A DNA stretch of 64,000 nucleotides from Candidatus Woesearchaeota archaeon (GCA_014729505.1 WJJS01000014.1:1-64000); one strand, 5' to 3'. Positions 17,566 through 26,180 are shown, counted from the first letter of the stretch. A program made the numbers and translations. The notes: generated by a model from the letters alone, not told the origin.

Positions 17566-18018
17566 ATGAAAATAACAAAAGATATTATTGAAAAAGCAGT
17601 AAAGCATATGTTACGTGTGCTCGACAAAGAAAATATAACAAGCGCAGAGAATCTACGACAATTTGAAACTCACGGTGCCGGACACATCTTTGCCGCAGAA
17701 GGAAACGATCTTGTGCGCGTGCACATGAAACCATCAAAAGACAATACATACGCTCATGTGTTTAGCTATGTAAAAGAAGGATTATATGTTACATTTAGTG
17801 GTCCAAAAGAAACTGAAAAAGTACCCATATCACCAGTTGAAATAAAAATAAACACGGCACACAGAAATTTTACAATATTTTGTACGTACAAGAAAAAATT
17901 ACCAGGTTTTGAAGCCTTCGATCGTACAGACGAGGGAGATTGGTTACAAGACAAAACAATGCCTTTAGACTACAAAACGATACGTGAAGAACTCAAAGCA
18001 TTACCAAGTTTGCTTTAA
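17566..18018 (+). CDS. Hypothetical protein, 150 residues
   Basis: Soluble, beta-rich protein with no family I know. The track start at 17470 lies inside the lipoprotein gene, in another frame. ATG 17566 (MKITKDIIEKAVKHML) is the natural start. No SD is visible; the bases before it are the T run of the terminator, so either its own TATA box lies within the upstream gene or it is read by leakage. The end overlaps csaA by 4 bases (convergent). Confidence 0.6.
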   Translation: MKITKDIIEKAVKHMLRVLDKENITSAENLRQFETHGAGHIFAAEGNDLVRVHMKPSKDNTYAHVFSYVKEGLYVTFSGPKETEKVPISPVEIKINTAHRNFTIFCTYKKKLPGFEAFDRTDEGDWLQDKTMPLDYKTIREELKALPSLL

Positions 18019-18350
18019 GCGAGAAGCGTGCCGTAAGGAACATTTTTGTCAGGCTTAGCAAGAACAACCGAACCATCAGCATCATAAAAACCGGTGATTA
18101 ACACTTCTGACATGAAATTTGCAATTTGTTTGGTCTTGAAGTTTGTCACAGAGATGACTTGACGATTAAGCAAGGACTCTTTCGGGTACAGCGAAGTAAG
18201 TTGAGCACTCGACTTCTTCGCGCCGAATTCTCCGAAATCAACCCACCCCTTGAAAGAAGGATTCCACGCTTCAGGAAAGACCTCTGCTTTGGTAATCCTA
18301 CCCACTCTAAGGCCTACATTTTCAAAATCCTTCCGCGAGATATGCGTCAT
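18015..18350 (-). CDS. csaA: CsaA-like tRNA-binding OB-fold protein
   Basis: 111 residues that match the stand-alone tRNA-binding domain (EMAP-II/Trbp111/CsaA group): VGLRVGRITKAE, then NPSFKGWVDFGEFGAKKSSAQL, then FKTKQIANFMSEVLITGF and NVPYG near the end. In bacteria CsaA acts as a chaperone-like or RNA-binding protein; the archaeal role is not settled. A TTTAAATGG-type box (minus strand, about 18373-18380) gives a leaderless start at 18350. Confidence 0.9.
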   Translation of the reverse strand: MTHISRKDFENVGLRVGRITKAEVFPEAWNPSFKGWVDFGEFGAKKSSAQLTSLYPKESLLNRQVISVTNFKTKQIANFMSEVLITGFYDADGSVVLAKPDKNVPYGTLLA

Positions 18351-18449
18351 ATGCTGCCTTCGACGATCACCATTTAAAAAAGTTCGCCAACAGATATTTA
18401 TATGCGCGAGAGGAAGCTTTAAATACTACTCCTTTTCTTTTCCGCGTAG

Positions 18450-19166
18450 ATGGCGAAGAAAAAGACAAGCAAAACAGCCGTAAAGAAGAAGAAATGGATA
18501 TCCATAAAAGCAAGAGCTCCCTTTGAAGGAGCTCTTATAGGGGAAACATACGTCAGCGATCCGGCACTCCAGGTAGGAACAAAAATGTCTGTAAGCATGA
18601 ACGCGATGACTGGAGAGCACAACAGACAGAACCTACAACTAAAATTCCTCATCTCAGAAGCACAAGAAGGAGTGCTGATAGCAGATTTGTTAGGAGCATA
18701 CATGCTTCAGACAACCCTAAAAAAACTCGTCAGGCGAAACAAAGACAAAATAGACGTGTCTGTAGTGGTAAAAACAAAAGAAGGAAAACCAGTAAGAGTA
18801 AAAGTTCTTGCCACGACAAGATACAAAACAACAGGAGTTGTGCTCACAAAACTCGTCAAACTCATCATGCTCCAACTCAAAAAAGTAGTTGGGAGCAAAA
18901 CATTCATAGAAAACGCACAATCATTTGTCAGCAGACAATTCAGCAAAGAACTTGCACGATACTTAAAGAAAACATATCCAATATCAATGTGCGAAGTACG
19001 AAGCTTTGAATTACTCGGCACGACGGAAGGATTAGTTCCTCCAAGTTCAAAAGAAGAACCAAAACAACCTGAGACCACCGTTGAACCAGTTGCAGAGAAA
19101 CGCAAAAACGTAAAAGAGTCAAAAACAGCAGAGAAAAAAGAACCCGCAACACCAGAAGCACAGTAA
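18450..19166 (+). CDS. rps3ae: 30S ribosomal protein eS1 (S3Ae)
   Basis: Small-subunit protein of archaea and eukaryotes. Recognised from KKKKWISIKARAPFEG, the GETYVSDP segment and LQLKFLISEAQ. The core ends near residue 195; then comes a low-complexity tail of about 40 residues rich in Lys, Glu, Pro and Thr, longer than I expect for the family. GCTTTAAATACT at 18416-18427 is the TATA box, about 27 nt before ATG 18450. Single-gene unit. Confidence 0.95.
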   Translation: MAKKKTSKTAVKKKKWISIKARAPFEGALIGETYVSDPALQVGTKMSVSMNAMTGEHNRQNLQLKFLISEAQEGVLIADLLGAYMLQTTLKKLVRRNKDKIDVSVVVKTKEGKPVRVKVLATTRYKTTGVVLTKLVKLIMLQLKKVVGSKTFIENAQSFVSRQFSKELARYLKKTYPISMCEVRSFELLGTTEGLVPPSSKEEPKQPETTVEPVAEKRKNVKESKTAEKKEPATPEAQ

Positions 19167-19263
19167 TTACAGTTCTGAATTATTCTCCTTTACTCTTACG
19201 GCCCTGCGCCCTACGATAATTTTTAAGAACAATTTCTCATTATCATTGAGAAGATCGTAACAA

Positions 19264-19554
19264 CTAGTCTACAGTAAACAATTCAGAATCATGATCGACG
19301 TCAAAGAGTCCTAAACGTGCACCAGCATCAAGCCAGCCATGAGCATAATTGAGCGCAGCAAACGCGGTGACAACGTCACCCTTCTCCTCAAAGTGTTTCG
19401 CGTCAGAAAAATAGCGCGAAGCCATATCAAGAAAATCCTCTGCTTTCTCCTGCCAATTAAAGGTCGCCTCAGGCGCAATCTTTGCCTTTTTTAATGCTCG
19501 TTCTGTTACATCAAAGTACTTGGCAAGCTTTTCTGCAGTCACTTTGTTTTCCAT
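19264..19554 (-). CDS. DUF357 protein
   Basis: 96 residues matching the archaeal DUF357 family: paired helices with RYFSDAKHFEEKGDVVTAFAALNYAHGW-like text and the ending LDAGARLGLFDV. The function of the family is unknown. It shares a short (56-base) divergent promoter region with the DUF4870-like gene; a TATTTAAG text on the minus strand near 19572 is its likely TATA box. Confidence 0.85.
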   Translation of the reverse strand: MENKVTAEKLAKYFDVTERALKKAKIAPEATFNWQEKAEDFLDMASRYFSDAKHFEEKGDVVTAFAALNYAHGWLDAGARLGLFDVDHDSELFTVD

Positions 19555-19610
19555 AACACAAGAAAAACCTTAAATACCTTAAAAGTCTTCCCATCTGCGG
19601 AGGTGGTAGA

Positions 19611-19931
19611 ATGGAAGATGGAAAATTATGGGCGATACTGTCGTACATCTTTCCTTTGTGGCTAGTCCCCTTATGGGTACTCAAACCGCGCAATGACTAT
19701 GCAGTTTTTCATGCACGACAAGCTTTGGGCCTGACTATACTAGCAATCATTGTACTGTTTGTGGCAGGCTTTCTTACCTGGATACCGATTGTAGGATGGT
19801 TTGTAGTGCAAGCGATACGACTCGCATTTCTCGTACTGTGGATCTTTGGCATAATTCATGCAGCAACGGACAAAAGAGAAGTCTTACCAGTAGTCGGACA
19901 CGAAATAGAAAAAATCCTAAAAAATATTTGA
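19611..19931 (+). CDS. DUF4870-like (Tic20-type) membrane protein
   Basis: 106 residues. The N-terminus KLWAILSYIFPL, the motif NDYAVFHARQALGL and three further hydrophobic spans match small DUF4870/Tic20-like membrane proteins, whose role is unclear. GGAGGTGGTAGA directly before ATG 19611 is a strong SD, so this mRNA has a leader. No partner gene follows; the tRNA region starts after it. Confidence 0.75.
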   Translation: MEDGKLWAILSYIFPLWLVPLWVLKPRNDYAVFHARQALGLTILAIIVLFVAGFLTWIPIVGWFVVQAIRLAFLVLWIFGIIHAATDKREVLPVVGHEIEKILKNI

Positions 19932-19999
19932 GATCATTGATCTCATTTTTTCTTCGACAAAACGCTTTTATACAAGATTCTATCCGCAAAGGTAAACAG

Positions 20000-20057
20000 A
20001 AAGGCATAAAGCCTTTAAATCAAACAAAAAAAAACAAAAAAATGGGTCCGTAGCTCA
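20000..20057 (+). repeat. Upstream copy of duplicated tRNA-Lys promoter and 5' end
   Basis: AAAGGCATAAAGCCTTTAAAT, an A-rich stretch and TGGGTCCGTAGCTCA recur at 20095-20155 with only a 3-base insertion (GGA) between copies. The copy carries the TATA box CCTTTAAAT and the first 14 bases of the tRNA. Confidence 0.85.
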
Positions 20058-20085
20058 AAGTCTCAAACTTTTAAGAAAAGTTTGA
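20044..20085 (+). ncRNA. Possible small RNA: tRNA-Lys 5' fragment fused to a hairpin
   Basis: Transcription from the upstream promoter copy should start near 20044, as for the tRNA itself. The product would open with GGGTCCGTAGCTCA (acceptor 5' strand and start of the D arm), leave the tRNA sequence at 20058 and enter a perfect hairpin CAAACTTTT-AAG-AAAAGTTTG (20064-20084). No complete tRNA can form. It may be a small RNA, a decoy for tRNA-processing factors, or a dead duplication. Transcription is inferred only from the promoter copy. Confidence 0.4.
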
Positions 20086-20094
20086 TCAAAACAA

Positions 20095-20155
20095 AAAGGC
20101 ATAAAGCCTTTAAATCAAACAAAAAAAAGGAACAAAAAAATGGGTCCGTAGCTCA
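20095..20155 (+). repeat. Downstream copy of duplicated promoter, driving the true tRNA-Lys
   Basis: Second copy of the repeat at 20000-20057. The TATA box TTTAAA at 20109-20114 lies about 30 nt before the tRNA start. The AAAGGC-ATAAA-GCCTTT inverted repeat is present in both copies. Confidence 0.85.
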
Positions 20156-20215
20156 GTCTGGCAGAGCAATCGGCTCTTAACCGATAGGTCGGGGGTTCAA
20201 ATCCCTTCGGGCTCA
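20142..20215 (+). tRNA. tRNA-Lys(CUU)
   Basis: A full cloverleaf can be drawn. The acceptor GGGTCCG pairs with CGGGCTC (two G-T wobbles), and GCTC..GAGC forms the D arm. The anticodon stem ATCGG/CCGAT closes the loop CTCTTAA with anticodon CTT, and the T arm is GGGGGTTCAAATCCCTT. The discriminator base is A and CCA is not encoded. No intron is seen in the anticodon loop. Confidence 0.93.
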
Positions 20216-20218
20216 TCT

Positions 20219-20248
20219 CGAAACTGCTCGCGCAGTTTCGTGTTTTTT
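20219..20248 (+). terminator. Terminator after tRNA-Lys
   Basis: CGAAACTGC-TCGC-GCAGTTTCG, a 9-bp perfect stem with a 4-base loop, followed by TGTTTTTT. It starts four bases after the tRNA. The rest of the spacer up to 20411 holds nothing I can name. Confidence 0.75.
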
Positions 20249-20441
20249 AGTCTGCAGCGCGGCACTTAACCAACTGCTAAAACCCCTCTCACACCATTCT
20301 TCAGACCAGTTCTCGACCACACCATGACCCGAACGGCGCGCTCGCTCCCTATAGTCGTCAGAAACACCGTCTTGAAGTTGCGTTCTATTTTGGCTTGACT
20401 CTTGCAGAAGTTTTATATTAGCAGTAAGTAGATTGCATTGC

Positions 20442-21119
20442 ATGAACTGGACAGTTGAGTATATAAAAAAAGAGACGCCGACAACGATAACACTGCATTT
20501 TACAACAGAAAAAGAAATTTCATTTCAAGCAGGCCAATGGTATTTGTTTGACGCTATTATCGACGAAAAAAAAATTAAAAGAGCATATTCGATCTCCTCA
20601 GCTCCATCAAAGAATGAAGCAGACGTAACCGTGACACTCGTTGAGAACGGCATATTCAGCACGTATCTTCACTCGTTACAACCCGGAGACACCATCAATG
20701 CAGAAGGACCATACGGCAGGTTCATTATTGACGAAGACGCAACAGAACTAGTGCTAATCGGTGCAGGAAGCGGAATCGCGCCATTAATGAGTATCATCCG
20801 CACAATTATTAAAAAAAATCTAGATATCAAAGTGACACTGCTGTACAGCTCAAAAACACAGGAGAATATCATTTTCTACAACGAACTGACACAACTTTCA
20901 AAAAGAGAAACCATACATGTACATCACACACTCACGGTCGAACAATGGAATGGAATGACAGGAAGAATAAACAAGGACAAAATAGAGCACTTGGTTACTG
21001 ATTTTTCAACACCAACATTTTACATCTGCGGACCTCCACTTATGGTAAATGCAGTACAACATATTCTCCTCGAGAAAAATGTAGAAGCACAACGCATTAA
21101 AACAGAGCGATACCACTAA
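20442..21119 (+). CDS. FNR-like FAD/NAD(P)H oxidoreductase
   Basis: Ferredoxin-NADP reductase superfamily. The FAD domain has RAYSISSAP (the RxYS motif) and GPYGRF. The NAD(P) domain has GAGSGIAPLMSIIR and ends with YICGPPLMV and a short tail ERYH. It moves electrons between NAD(P)H and a protein or small-molecule partner, which is not encoded next to it. The track starts at TTG 20433; the TTTATATTA box at about 20411-20419 supports a leaderless start at ATG 20442. Confidence 0.88.
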   Translation: MNWTVEYIKKETPTTITLHFTTEKEISFQAGQWYLFDAIIDEKKIKRAYSISSAPSKNEADVTVTLVENGIFSTYLHSLQPGDTINAEGPYGRFIIDEDATELVLIGAGSGIAPLMSIIRTIIKKNLDIKVTLLYSSKTQENIIFYNELTQLSKRETIHVHHTLTVEQWNGMTGRINKDKIEHLVTDFSTPTFYICGPPLMVNAVQHILLEKNVEAQRIKTERYH

Positions 21120-21127
21120 AGGAATAT

Positions 21128-22003
21128 CTATTCTTGTAACGCAAGTTCCAATAATTTCAAAATACCCTCTTTACTTTTTGCCCCGGCAATCCATCGGCCC
21201 TTATGACAGTAAAGCGCGTCAGCAACACCAGTTACTATAACCAACTCCTCACCCTTAAGACCGGCCCATGAAGAGGGCAGCAGTTTTCGAGGCTCAAAAC
21301 CGTTAAGCGTTTTTGGAACGCCCTTTAATGTCCAATAACAATTCATATCAGGATAGACGACAAACAACGCATCAGATTCCTCAACCAATACTTTCGTAGG
21401 TAAATACTGGTCGAGAACAAGATACTTCATGCCTGGTGTAATCATCTTGCTAACTTCTTCATCAGCACGCTCCCGAGCCTTAATATGCGCTACTTGGCAA
21501 CTAATTACCTCTTTAGCAAATGCAACTGCGCGAACAAAACACTCATCATGAGAACGCGTATCATTCCAAGGAGGATTCATTAAGCGAATCACTGCAGAGA
21601 CAGTAAAAGGTTCATAAACAAGATTGTCAGCACATTGAACACCGCTATCAATGGCATCAATAGGTTGACAAAGCTTATGATCAATCTCAATAGCCAACGC
21701 TTTAGAACCCACTATTCTAGGCCCAAAATATTTCCAGACAATACCAAAAGAAGCAAAAGGAATACCATTATCTCGGACAAGAGAAAAATCCTTTTGATGA
21801 TGATCAAAACAACCCTTTGCAGGCTTGTACTCCCCGCCAATATCGATACAAAGATCTGCGCCGCTATACTCTTCAGGATCTCTTGTTCTGACGATCGTAT
21901 ACTCCTTTGGTTCTAGAGCAAGAAGCGCTGTTGCCACACCAAAAACCTCATCGGCATGAAAAGGTCCTGAATGTGTAGCAATAATGAGTTGATTTTTTGA
22001 CAT
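21128..22003 (-). CDS. MYG1 family (DHH-related) protein
   Basis: Begins THSGPFHADEVFGVA and carries CFDHHQKDF, IDAIDSGV and the MNPPWND block, the hallmarks of MYG1/UPF0160. These proteins are related to DHH phosphoesterases; the eukaryotic member is a 3'-5' RNA exonuclease. All metal-binding acid and histidine motifs I know of are present. The track adds 33 residues upstream; I start at ATG 22003 (MSKNQLIIATHSG), where the family begins. Confidence 0.88.
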   Translation of the reverse strand: MSKNQLIIATHSGPFHADEVFGVATALLALEPKEYTIVRTRDPEEYSGADLCIDIGGEYKPAKGCFDHHQKDFSLVRDNGIPFASFGIVWKYFGPRIVGSKALAIEIDHKLCQPIDAIDSGVQCADNLVYEPFTVSAVIRLMNPPWNDTRSHDECFVRAVAFAKEVISCQVAHIKARERADEEVSKMITPGMKYLVLDQYLPTKVLVEESDALFVVYPDMNCYWTLKGVPKTLNGFEPRKLLPSSWAGLKGEELVIVTGVADALYCHKGRWIAGAKSKEGILKLLELALQE

Positions 22004-22028
22004 AAAGAAAGGTCTTATGATCTTGCCT

Positions 22029-22868
22029 TTAAGCTTTTTGGATCTCTTCAGACGTAGCAAGTAGACGCGGACTACGCGATCGATACTGTGTGGGCATCGC
22101 ATCCTTTTGCGGAGAAACTACAATATCAGTCCCTTGAGAAGACTGATAACGAACAGACCCATCAGGAAGTTTACGAGCGTACACACATTCACCCACAGGT
22201 GATGACCGCCACACACTACGAATACGCATATGTTCGCGATACAACGCAGGAGCAGCAGCTCTCAGGACTTCAAGAGATGAATCAGTTTCTTGAGAAGATG
22301 GACTGTCCATGTGCGATCTGAGATCAAAACGCGCGATCGCAGTACAGTCATCGTTCTCTTTTCTTCCAGGGCACAAATAAGGATTGTCTCTGATGCGAGG
22401 TTCTCCTCGAAGCAAGTCATCAAAAAAGCGCACAACAGACAACGTATGGCGACGAAAAAGACGATGATCTTGGGAAAAAATTGCTCTTTTATCATCCTCA
22501 CTCGAGAGAGGATCGGCATTGATTATCTGTCCCAAACTGGCATACATCGAGCAGGCCTTCGCGATTTCCTGCAAAAACCTGCAATGAAAGATCGTAGCAC
22601 GATAATGAGCTTGTGCCGACCACGAACCCATCACTGCTGCGCGATCAACAAGATCAATGCCCTTGCACTTGTAGGCAGTCAGTTCGTGCAACTTATGTAA
22701 CCAAAGAGCATGTGAGAGAGGACCTCGTTCAACCATAAGGGAAAGCAGAGCTTTTCTACCGCACTCCATATCATGCATATGATAGACTCCCTGACGCACA
22801 ATTTCTCTGTGTTTCTTATCCACCAATGAAACATATGAGGTAATCTTGGCCTCCAAAAGTGTTACCAT
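22029..22868 (-). CDS. Hypothetical protein, 279 residues
   Basis: Soluble, helical N-terminal two-thirds with several Cys and His residues, then a basic, Ser- and Gln-rich C-terminal part (SSPVGECVYARKLPDGSVRYQ) that ends in a low-complexity tail. No recognised family. Start chosen at ATG 22868 (MVTLLEAKI); an upstream ATG at 22886 is also possible. It lies just upstream of MYG1 on the same strand, so co-transcription is possible. Confidence 0.55.
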   Translation of the reverse strand: MVTLLEAKITSYVSLVDKKHREIVRQGVYHMHDMECGRKALLSLMVERGPLSHALWLHKLHELTAYKCKGIDLVDRAAVMGSWSAQAHYRATIFHCRFLQEIAKACSMYASLGQIINADPLSSEDDKRAIFSQDHRLFRRHTLSVVRFFDDLLRGEPRIRDNPYLCPGRKENDDCTAIARFDLRSHMDSPSSQETDSSLEVLRAAAPALYREHMRIRSVWRSSPVGECVYARKLPDGSVRYQSSQGTDIVVSPQKDAMPTQYRSRSPRLLATSEEIQKA

Positions 22869-23039
22869 ACATCTGCACTGCAGCAATCAGTTATAAGCCT
22901 AAGGGTAAAAGCAACAAGATACTCGCCGCAGGCAAGAAAGCACAGCAAACCATATAAACACAAGCTTTATAAACCCCTCCTAACTTTTTTTGAACAGAGA
23001 GAGAAGGAAACGACCGGAAAACATTCCTTTTTGGTAGAA

Positions 23040-23384
23040 ATGAAGCATATCAAGCCCTTACTGCCGAGCCTGCGTGAACGAAAACGCTATGTTGTCTTTG
23101 AGATCCTAGGGTCAGCAATAAGCCAAACACTGGCAGTCAGGACCATAGTCAAGGCAGCACGACACTTTATGGGAGAGCTAGGGCTTGCAGGAGCAGGACT
23201 CATATTCATTAAAGATAAGTATAAGAATAACCGCGGCATAGTTCGTGTAAACCATCGCTTTGTCGATCCGCTGCGAGCGGCGCTAAGCCTGATAAAAGAG
23301 GTCGAGGGCAAGCCAGTCATCGTACGAAGTCTTGGAACAAGCGGTATACTAAAAAAAGCTGCAATGAAATACATGGAGGGGTAG
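23040..23384 (+). CDS. rnp2: Ribonuclease P protein component 2 (Pop5 homologue)
   Basis: Protein subunit of archaeal RNase P, which removes 5' leaders from tRNA precursors. PSLRERKRYVVFEI at the start and GLIFIKDKYKNNRGIVRVNHRF in the middle are characteristic. It opens the conserved archaeal RNA-processing/proteasome operon, with only 3 bases to psmA. The track starts at TTG 23031; ATG 23040 fits the family better. A CTTTATAAACC box lies at about 22970-22979, so this operon has an mRNA leader of several tens of bases. Confidence 0.88.
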   Translation: MKHIKPLLPSLRERKRYVVFEILGSAISQTLAVRTIVKAARHFMGELGLAGAGLIFIKDKYKNNRGIVRVNHRFVDPLRAALSLIKEVEGKPVIVRSLGTSGILKKAAMKYMEG

Positions 23385-23387
23385 ATA

Positions 23388-24119
23388 ATGCAACCATTAC
23401 CACATCAAATAATGGGATATGATCGTGCGATTACTATGTTTAGTCCAGATGGACGACTATTACAGGTAGAGTACGCCAAAAAAACAGTAAAACAAGGAAG
23501 TACCGCAGTGGGACTCGTCTGTTCAGACGGAGTACTGCTCGTAGCAGATAAGCGCATTGTCAACAAACTCATCATTCCAGAAAGCGTACAAAAAGTATTT
23601 GAAATCGATCATCACATCGCTGCAGCAGCAAGCGGCATACTCTCAGATGCGAGAGTACTCATCGATCGATCACAAGTAAAAGCACAACAACACCGTGTCA
23701 GTTACGATACAGAAATAGATGTGATAAGCGTTGTCAAAGATATCAGCGCACTAAAACAACTGACCACACAAAGCGGAGGATTACGACCATTCGGTGTTAG
23801 TCTGCTCATAGCAGGAGTGGACAAATCAGGACCACAACTGTACCAGACAGATCCAACAGCAATATACTTTGCCTTTAAAGCAGCAGTGATAGGAGAATCA
23901 GATGTTGAAGTTAACGAAGTATTACAAAAAGAATACAAAGAAAACATGACCATTGATGACGGACTGCAATTAATCATCAAAACGTTTCACAAAATATTTG
24001 CCAAAAACTTTAACGTTGACAGAATAGAAGCAGCATATATACCGACAAAAAACCCTCAATTTACAGCAGTACCAAGAAGTACCGTAGAAAAGATCGTAAA
24101 AGATCTCAAAAAGAAATAA
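23388..24119 (+). CDS. psmA: 20S proteasome alpha subunit
   Basis: YDRAITMFSPDGRLLQVEYAK is the signature of proteasome alpha chains, followed by STAVGLVCSDGVLLVADKR. It forms the outer, gating rings of the archaeal 20S proteasome; the N-terminal gate peptide is intact, and the length of 243 residues is normal. It lies between rnp2 and the SBDS gene, an arrangement conserved across archaea. Its stop overlaps the next ATG by one base. Confidence 0.97.
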   Translation: MQPLPHQIMGYDRAITMFSPDGRLLQVEYAKKTVKQGSTAVGLVCSDGVLLVADKRIVNKLIIPESVQKVFEIDHHIAAAASGILSDARVLIDRSQVKAQQHRVSYDTEIDVISVVKDISALKQLTTQSGGLRPFGVSLLIAGVDKSGPQLYQTDPTAIYFAFKAAVIGESDVEVNEVLQKEYKENMTIDDGLQLIIKTFHKIFAKNFNVDRIEAAYIPTKNPQFTAVPRSTVEKIVKDLKKK

Positions 24120-24799
24120 TGACAGATCATCTGGCAAAACTCAAGAAAGGATCGGAAAGCTTTGAAATAGTGATAAATCCAGAAGAAGCAATGGCATTTC
24201 GACAGGGAAAAGGAGAACTCGGCCAGGCACTTGTGTTTGAAAAGATTTTCAGCGACGCAAAAAAAGGTCTTGAAGCATCAGAATCCCGGTTGGAAGCAGT
24301 ATTTAACACGAGCGATCCCTTAGAAGTGGCAACTCAAATACTCCAGCATGGAGACATACAGGTTTCAAGCGAGTATCGCCAAAAAATAAGAGATCAAAAA
24401 CGAAAACAAATCATTAACTGGATACACCGGCACAGCATAGATCCGCGACAAAATACTCCACACCCGGTCACACGCATTGAAGCAGCACTTGAAGAAGCAA
24501 AAGTACGCATTGATGAGAACAAGGATGCTGAATCGCAAGTGGAAAAAATAGTTGATCAGCTGAAAGTCGTACTAGCAATACGAATAACTAAGAAAAGTCT
24601 AGCAGTTACCCTTCCGGCTGCACACGCAGCCAAATGTTTTCAACTCGTACGACAGTACGGCAAAGTGCTAAAGGAAGCATGGGATGAAAACGGCAACTGG
24701 ACAGGAACCGTTGAAATACCGGGCGGTTTAGAACCAGAATTCTATGAGAAAGTCAATGCGGCAACTCATGGACAAAATAACATCGAAGTGATACAATGA
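24119..24799 (+). CDS. sdo1: Ribosome maturation protein SBDS (Sdo1)
   Basis: Archaeal Shwachman-Bodian-Diamond protein that helps release the anti-association factor from the large ribosomal subunit. The N-terminal FYSH domain covers residues 1-90 (LKKGSESFEIVINPEEAM), followed by the helical middle domain (QIINWIHRHSIDPR) and the C-terminal ferredoxin-like domain. Its 226 residues are normal. It overlaps rrp4 by 4 bases and belongs to the operon. Confidence 0.95.
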   Translation: MTDHLAKLKKGSESFEIVINPEEAMAFRQGKGELGQALVFEKIFSDAKKGLEASESRLEAVFNTSDPLEVATQILQHGDIQVSSEYRQKIRDQKRKQIINWIHRHSIDPRQNTPHPVTRIEAALEEAKVRIDENKDAESQVEKIVDQLKVVLAIRITKKSLAVTLPAAHAAKCFQLVRQYGKVLKEAWDENGNWTGTVEIPGGLEPEFYEKVNAATHGQNNIEVIQ

Positions 24800-25482
24800 G
24801 TGAAAAACTTGAAATTCAAAACAAAGAAATTGTAGTCCCCGGCCAAGTATTGGCTGAAGGGATGGGATATGTGCCTGGAAAGGGAACGTACCGTGATGAC
24901 AAAGCAGTCGTTGCAGAACTCATGGGCATTGTTACAGTAGACGGAAAGGTCATTAAGATCATACCGCTACGAGGAAAATACATGCCAAAAGTACGAGACC
25001 GCGTTATAGGACGCGTCATCGACGTACTCATGAGCGGATGGCGACTAGACATTAACTGTCCATATGATGCAGTATTAAGCATGAAAGACGGCAGTTCAGA
25101 GTTCATTAGACGAGGGGCAGACCTCACCCAATACTATGCTCTGGGAGAATACGTATTCTGCCAGGTCAGTAATGTGACGAGCCAAAACCTCACCGATGTA
25201 ACAATGAGAGGCCAGGGACTTCGCAAACTCGAAGGCGGACGCATTATCGAAGTGAACGCGCAAAAAATACCGCGCATCATCGGCAAAGAAGGCAGCATGG
25301 TCATGCTGATCAAAAAAGAAACGAACTGTCAAATCTATGTCGGACAAAACGGACGCATATGGATAAGCGGAGAGCCGGAAAAAGAAAATATCGCCGTAGC
25401 AGCAATACGCTATATCGAAGAAAACGCTCACCGCAAAGGCGTCACGGACAGTGTCAAAGCATTAATGGAGAAATTACAATGA
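24796..25482 (+). CDS. rrp4: Exosome RNA-binding subunit Rrp4
   Basis: Cap subunit of the archaeal exosome. The N-terminal domain (VVPGQVLAEGM..GKGTYRDD), an S1 domain (residues about 60-135, with RVIDVLMSGWRLDIN) and a KH domain (IPRIIGKEGSMVMLIKKETNCQIYVGQNGRIW-like) are all in place. It binds RNA and feeds it to the Rrp41-Rrp42 ring. The stop overlaps the rrp41 start (ATGA). Confidence 0.97.
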   Translation: MSEKLEIQNKEIVVPGQVLAEGMGYVPGKGTYRDDKAVVAELMGIVTVDGKVIKIIPLRGKYMPKVRDRVIGRVIDVLMSGWRLDINCPYDAVLSMKDGSSEFIRRGADLTQYYALGEYVFCQVSNVTSQNLTDVTMRGQGLRKLEGGRIIEVNAQKIPRIIGKEGSMVMLIKKETNCQIYVGQNGRIWISGEPEKENIAVAAIRYIEENAHRKGVTDSVKALMEKLQ

Positions 25483-26180
25483 GTTACGATAAACGATACG
25501 ACGGACGAAAACCAGAAGAACTACGTCCAATGAGCGCCAAAGTAGGTGTCATACCAAACGCAGACGGAAGTGCAATGTTCCAGGTGGGAAACACTGTGTG
25601 TTATGCAGCAGTGTACGGCCCTCGAGAACTACATCCAAAATTTCTTCAAGATCCAAAAAAAGGCATACTTCGCGTTAACTACAACATGATGCCTTTCTCA
25701 GGTCATGGAGACCGTGTGAGACCTGGACGATCACGACGAAGTCAAGAAATTGCACTCGTCATACAAAACGCATTACTGCCAGTTCTTGATCTTAGCGATT
25801 ATCCAAAAGCAGTTGTTGATGTGTTTATCGAACTGCCACAAACAGACGCAGGTACACGCTGTGCAGGTATCGTTGCCGCATCAATGGCATTAGCACATGC
25901 AGGACTCAAAATGAAAGAGTTGGTAAGTGCAGTCGCCGTTGGAAAAGTGGGAGATTCTGTAGTTGCCGATCTTACCTATGATGAAGAAGCATTTGAAGGA
26001 GAAGGTGGCAGTACTGACATGCCAATGGCAATACTGGCAAATTCCGGAACAGTAAGCCTGCTTCAAATGGATGGGGAGATCAACAAAGAGCATCTTGCTA
26101 CAAGTCTCGACCTCGCAAAAAAGGCAGCACAACAAATTTCAGACTTACAGAAAAAGACCCTGAAGGAGTACTACCAATGA
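25479..26180 (+). CDS. rrp41: Exosome catalytic subunit Rrp41
   Basis: RNase PH-fold 3'-5' phosphorolytic exoribonuclease. YDGRKPEELRPM at the start, the FSGHGDRVRPGRSRRSQEI arginine-rich phosphate/RNA site, and ELPQTDAGTRCAGIVAAS with the catalytic aspartate region are all visible. The track ORF runs upstream into rrp4; ATG 25479 in the ATGA overlap is the real start. At 233 residues the length is normal. Confidence 0.97.
   Translation: MSYDKRYDGRKPEELRPMSAKVGVIPNADGSAMFQVGNTVCYAAVYGPRELHPKFLQDPKKGILRVNYNMMPFSGHGDRVRPGRSRRSQEIALVIQNALLPVLDLSDYPKAVVDVFIELPQTDAGTRCAGIVAASMALAHAGLKMKELVSAVAVGKVGDSVVADLTYDEEAFEGEGGSTDMPMAILANSGTVSLLQMDGEINKEHLATSLDLAKKAAQQISDLQKKTLKEYYQ

Noticed and set aside
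20213-20443. 76-residue minus-strand ORF between tRNA-Lys and the FNR-like gene
   Set aside because: It runs through the tRNA terminator, has no SD or TATA box, and its composition is not protein-like.
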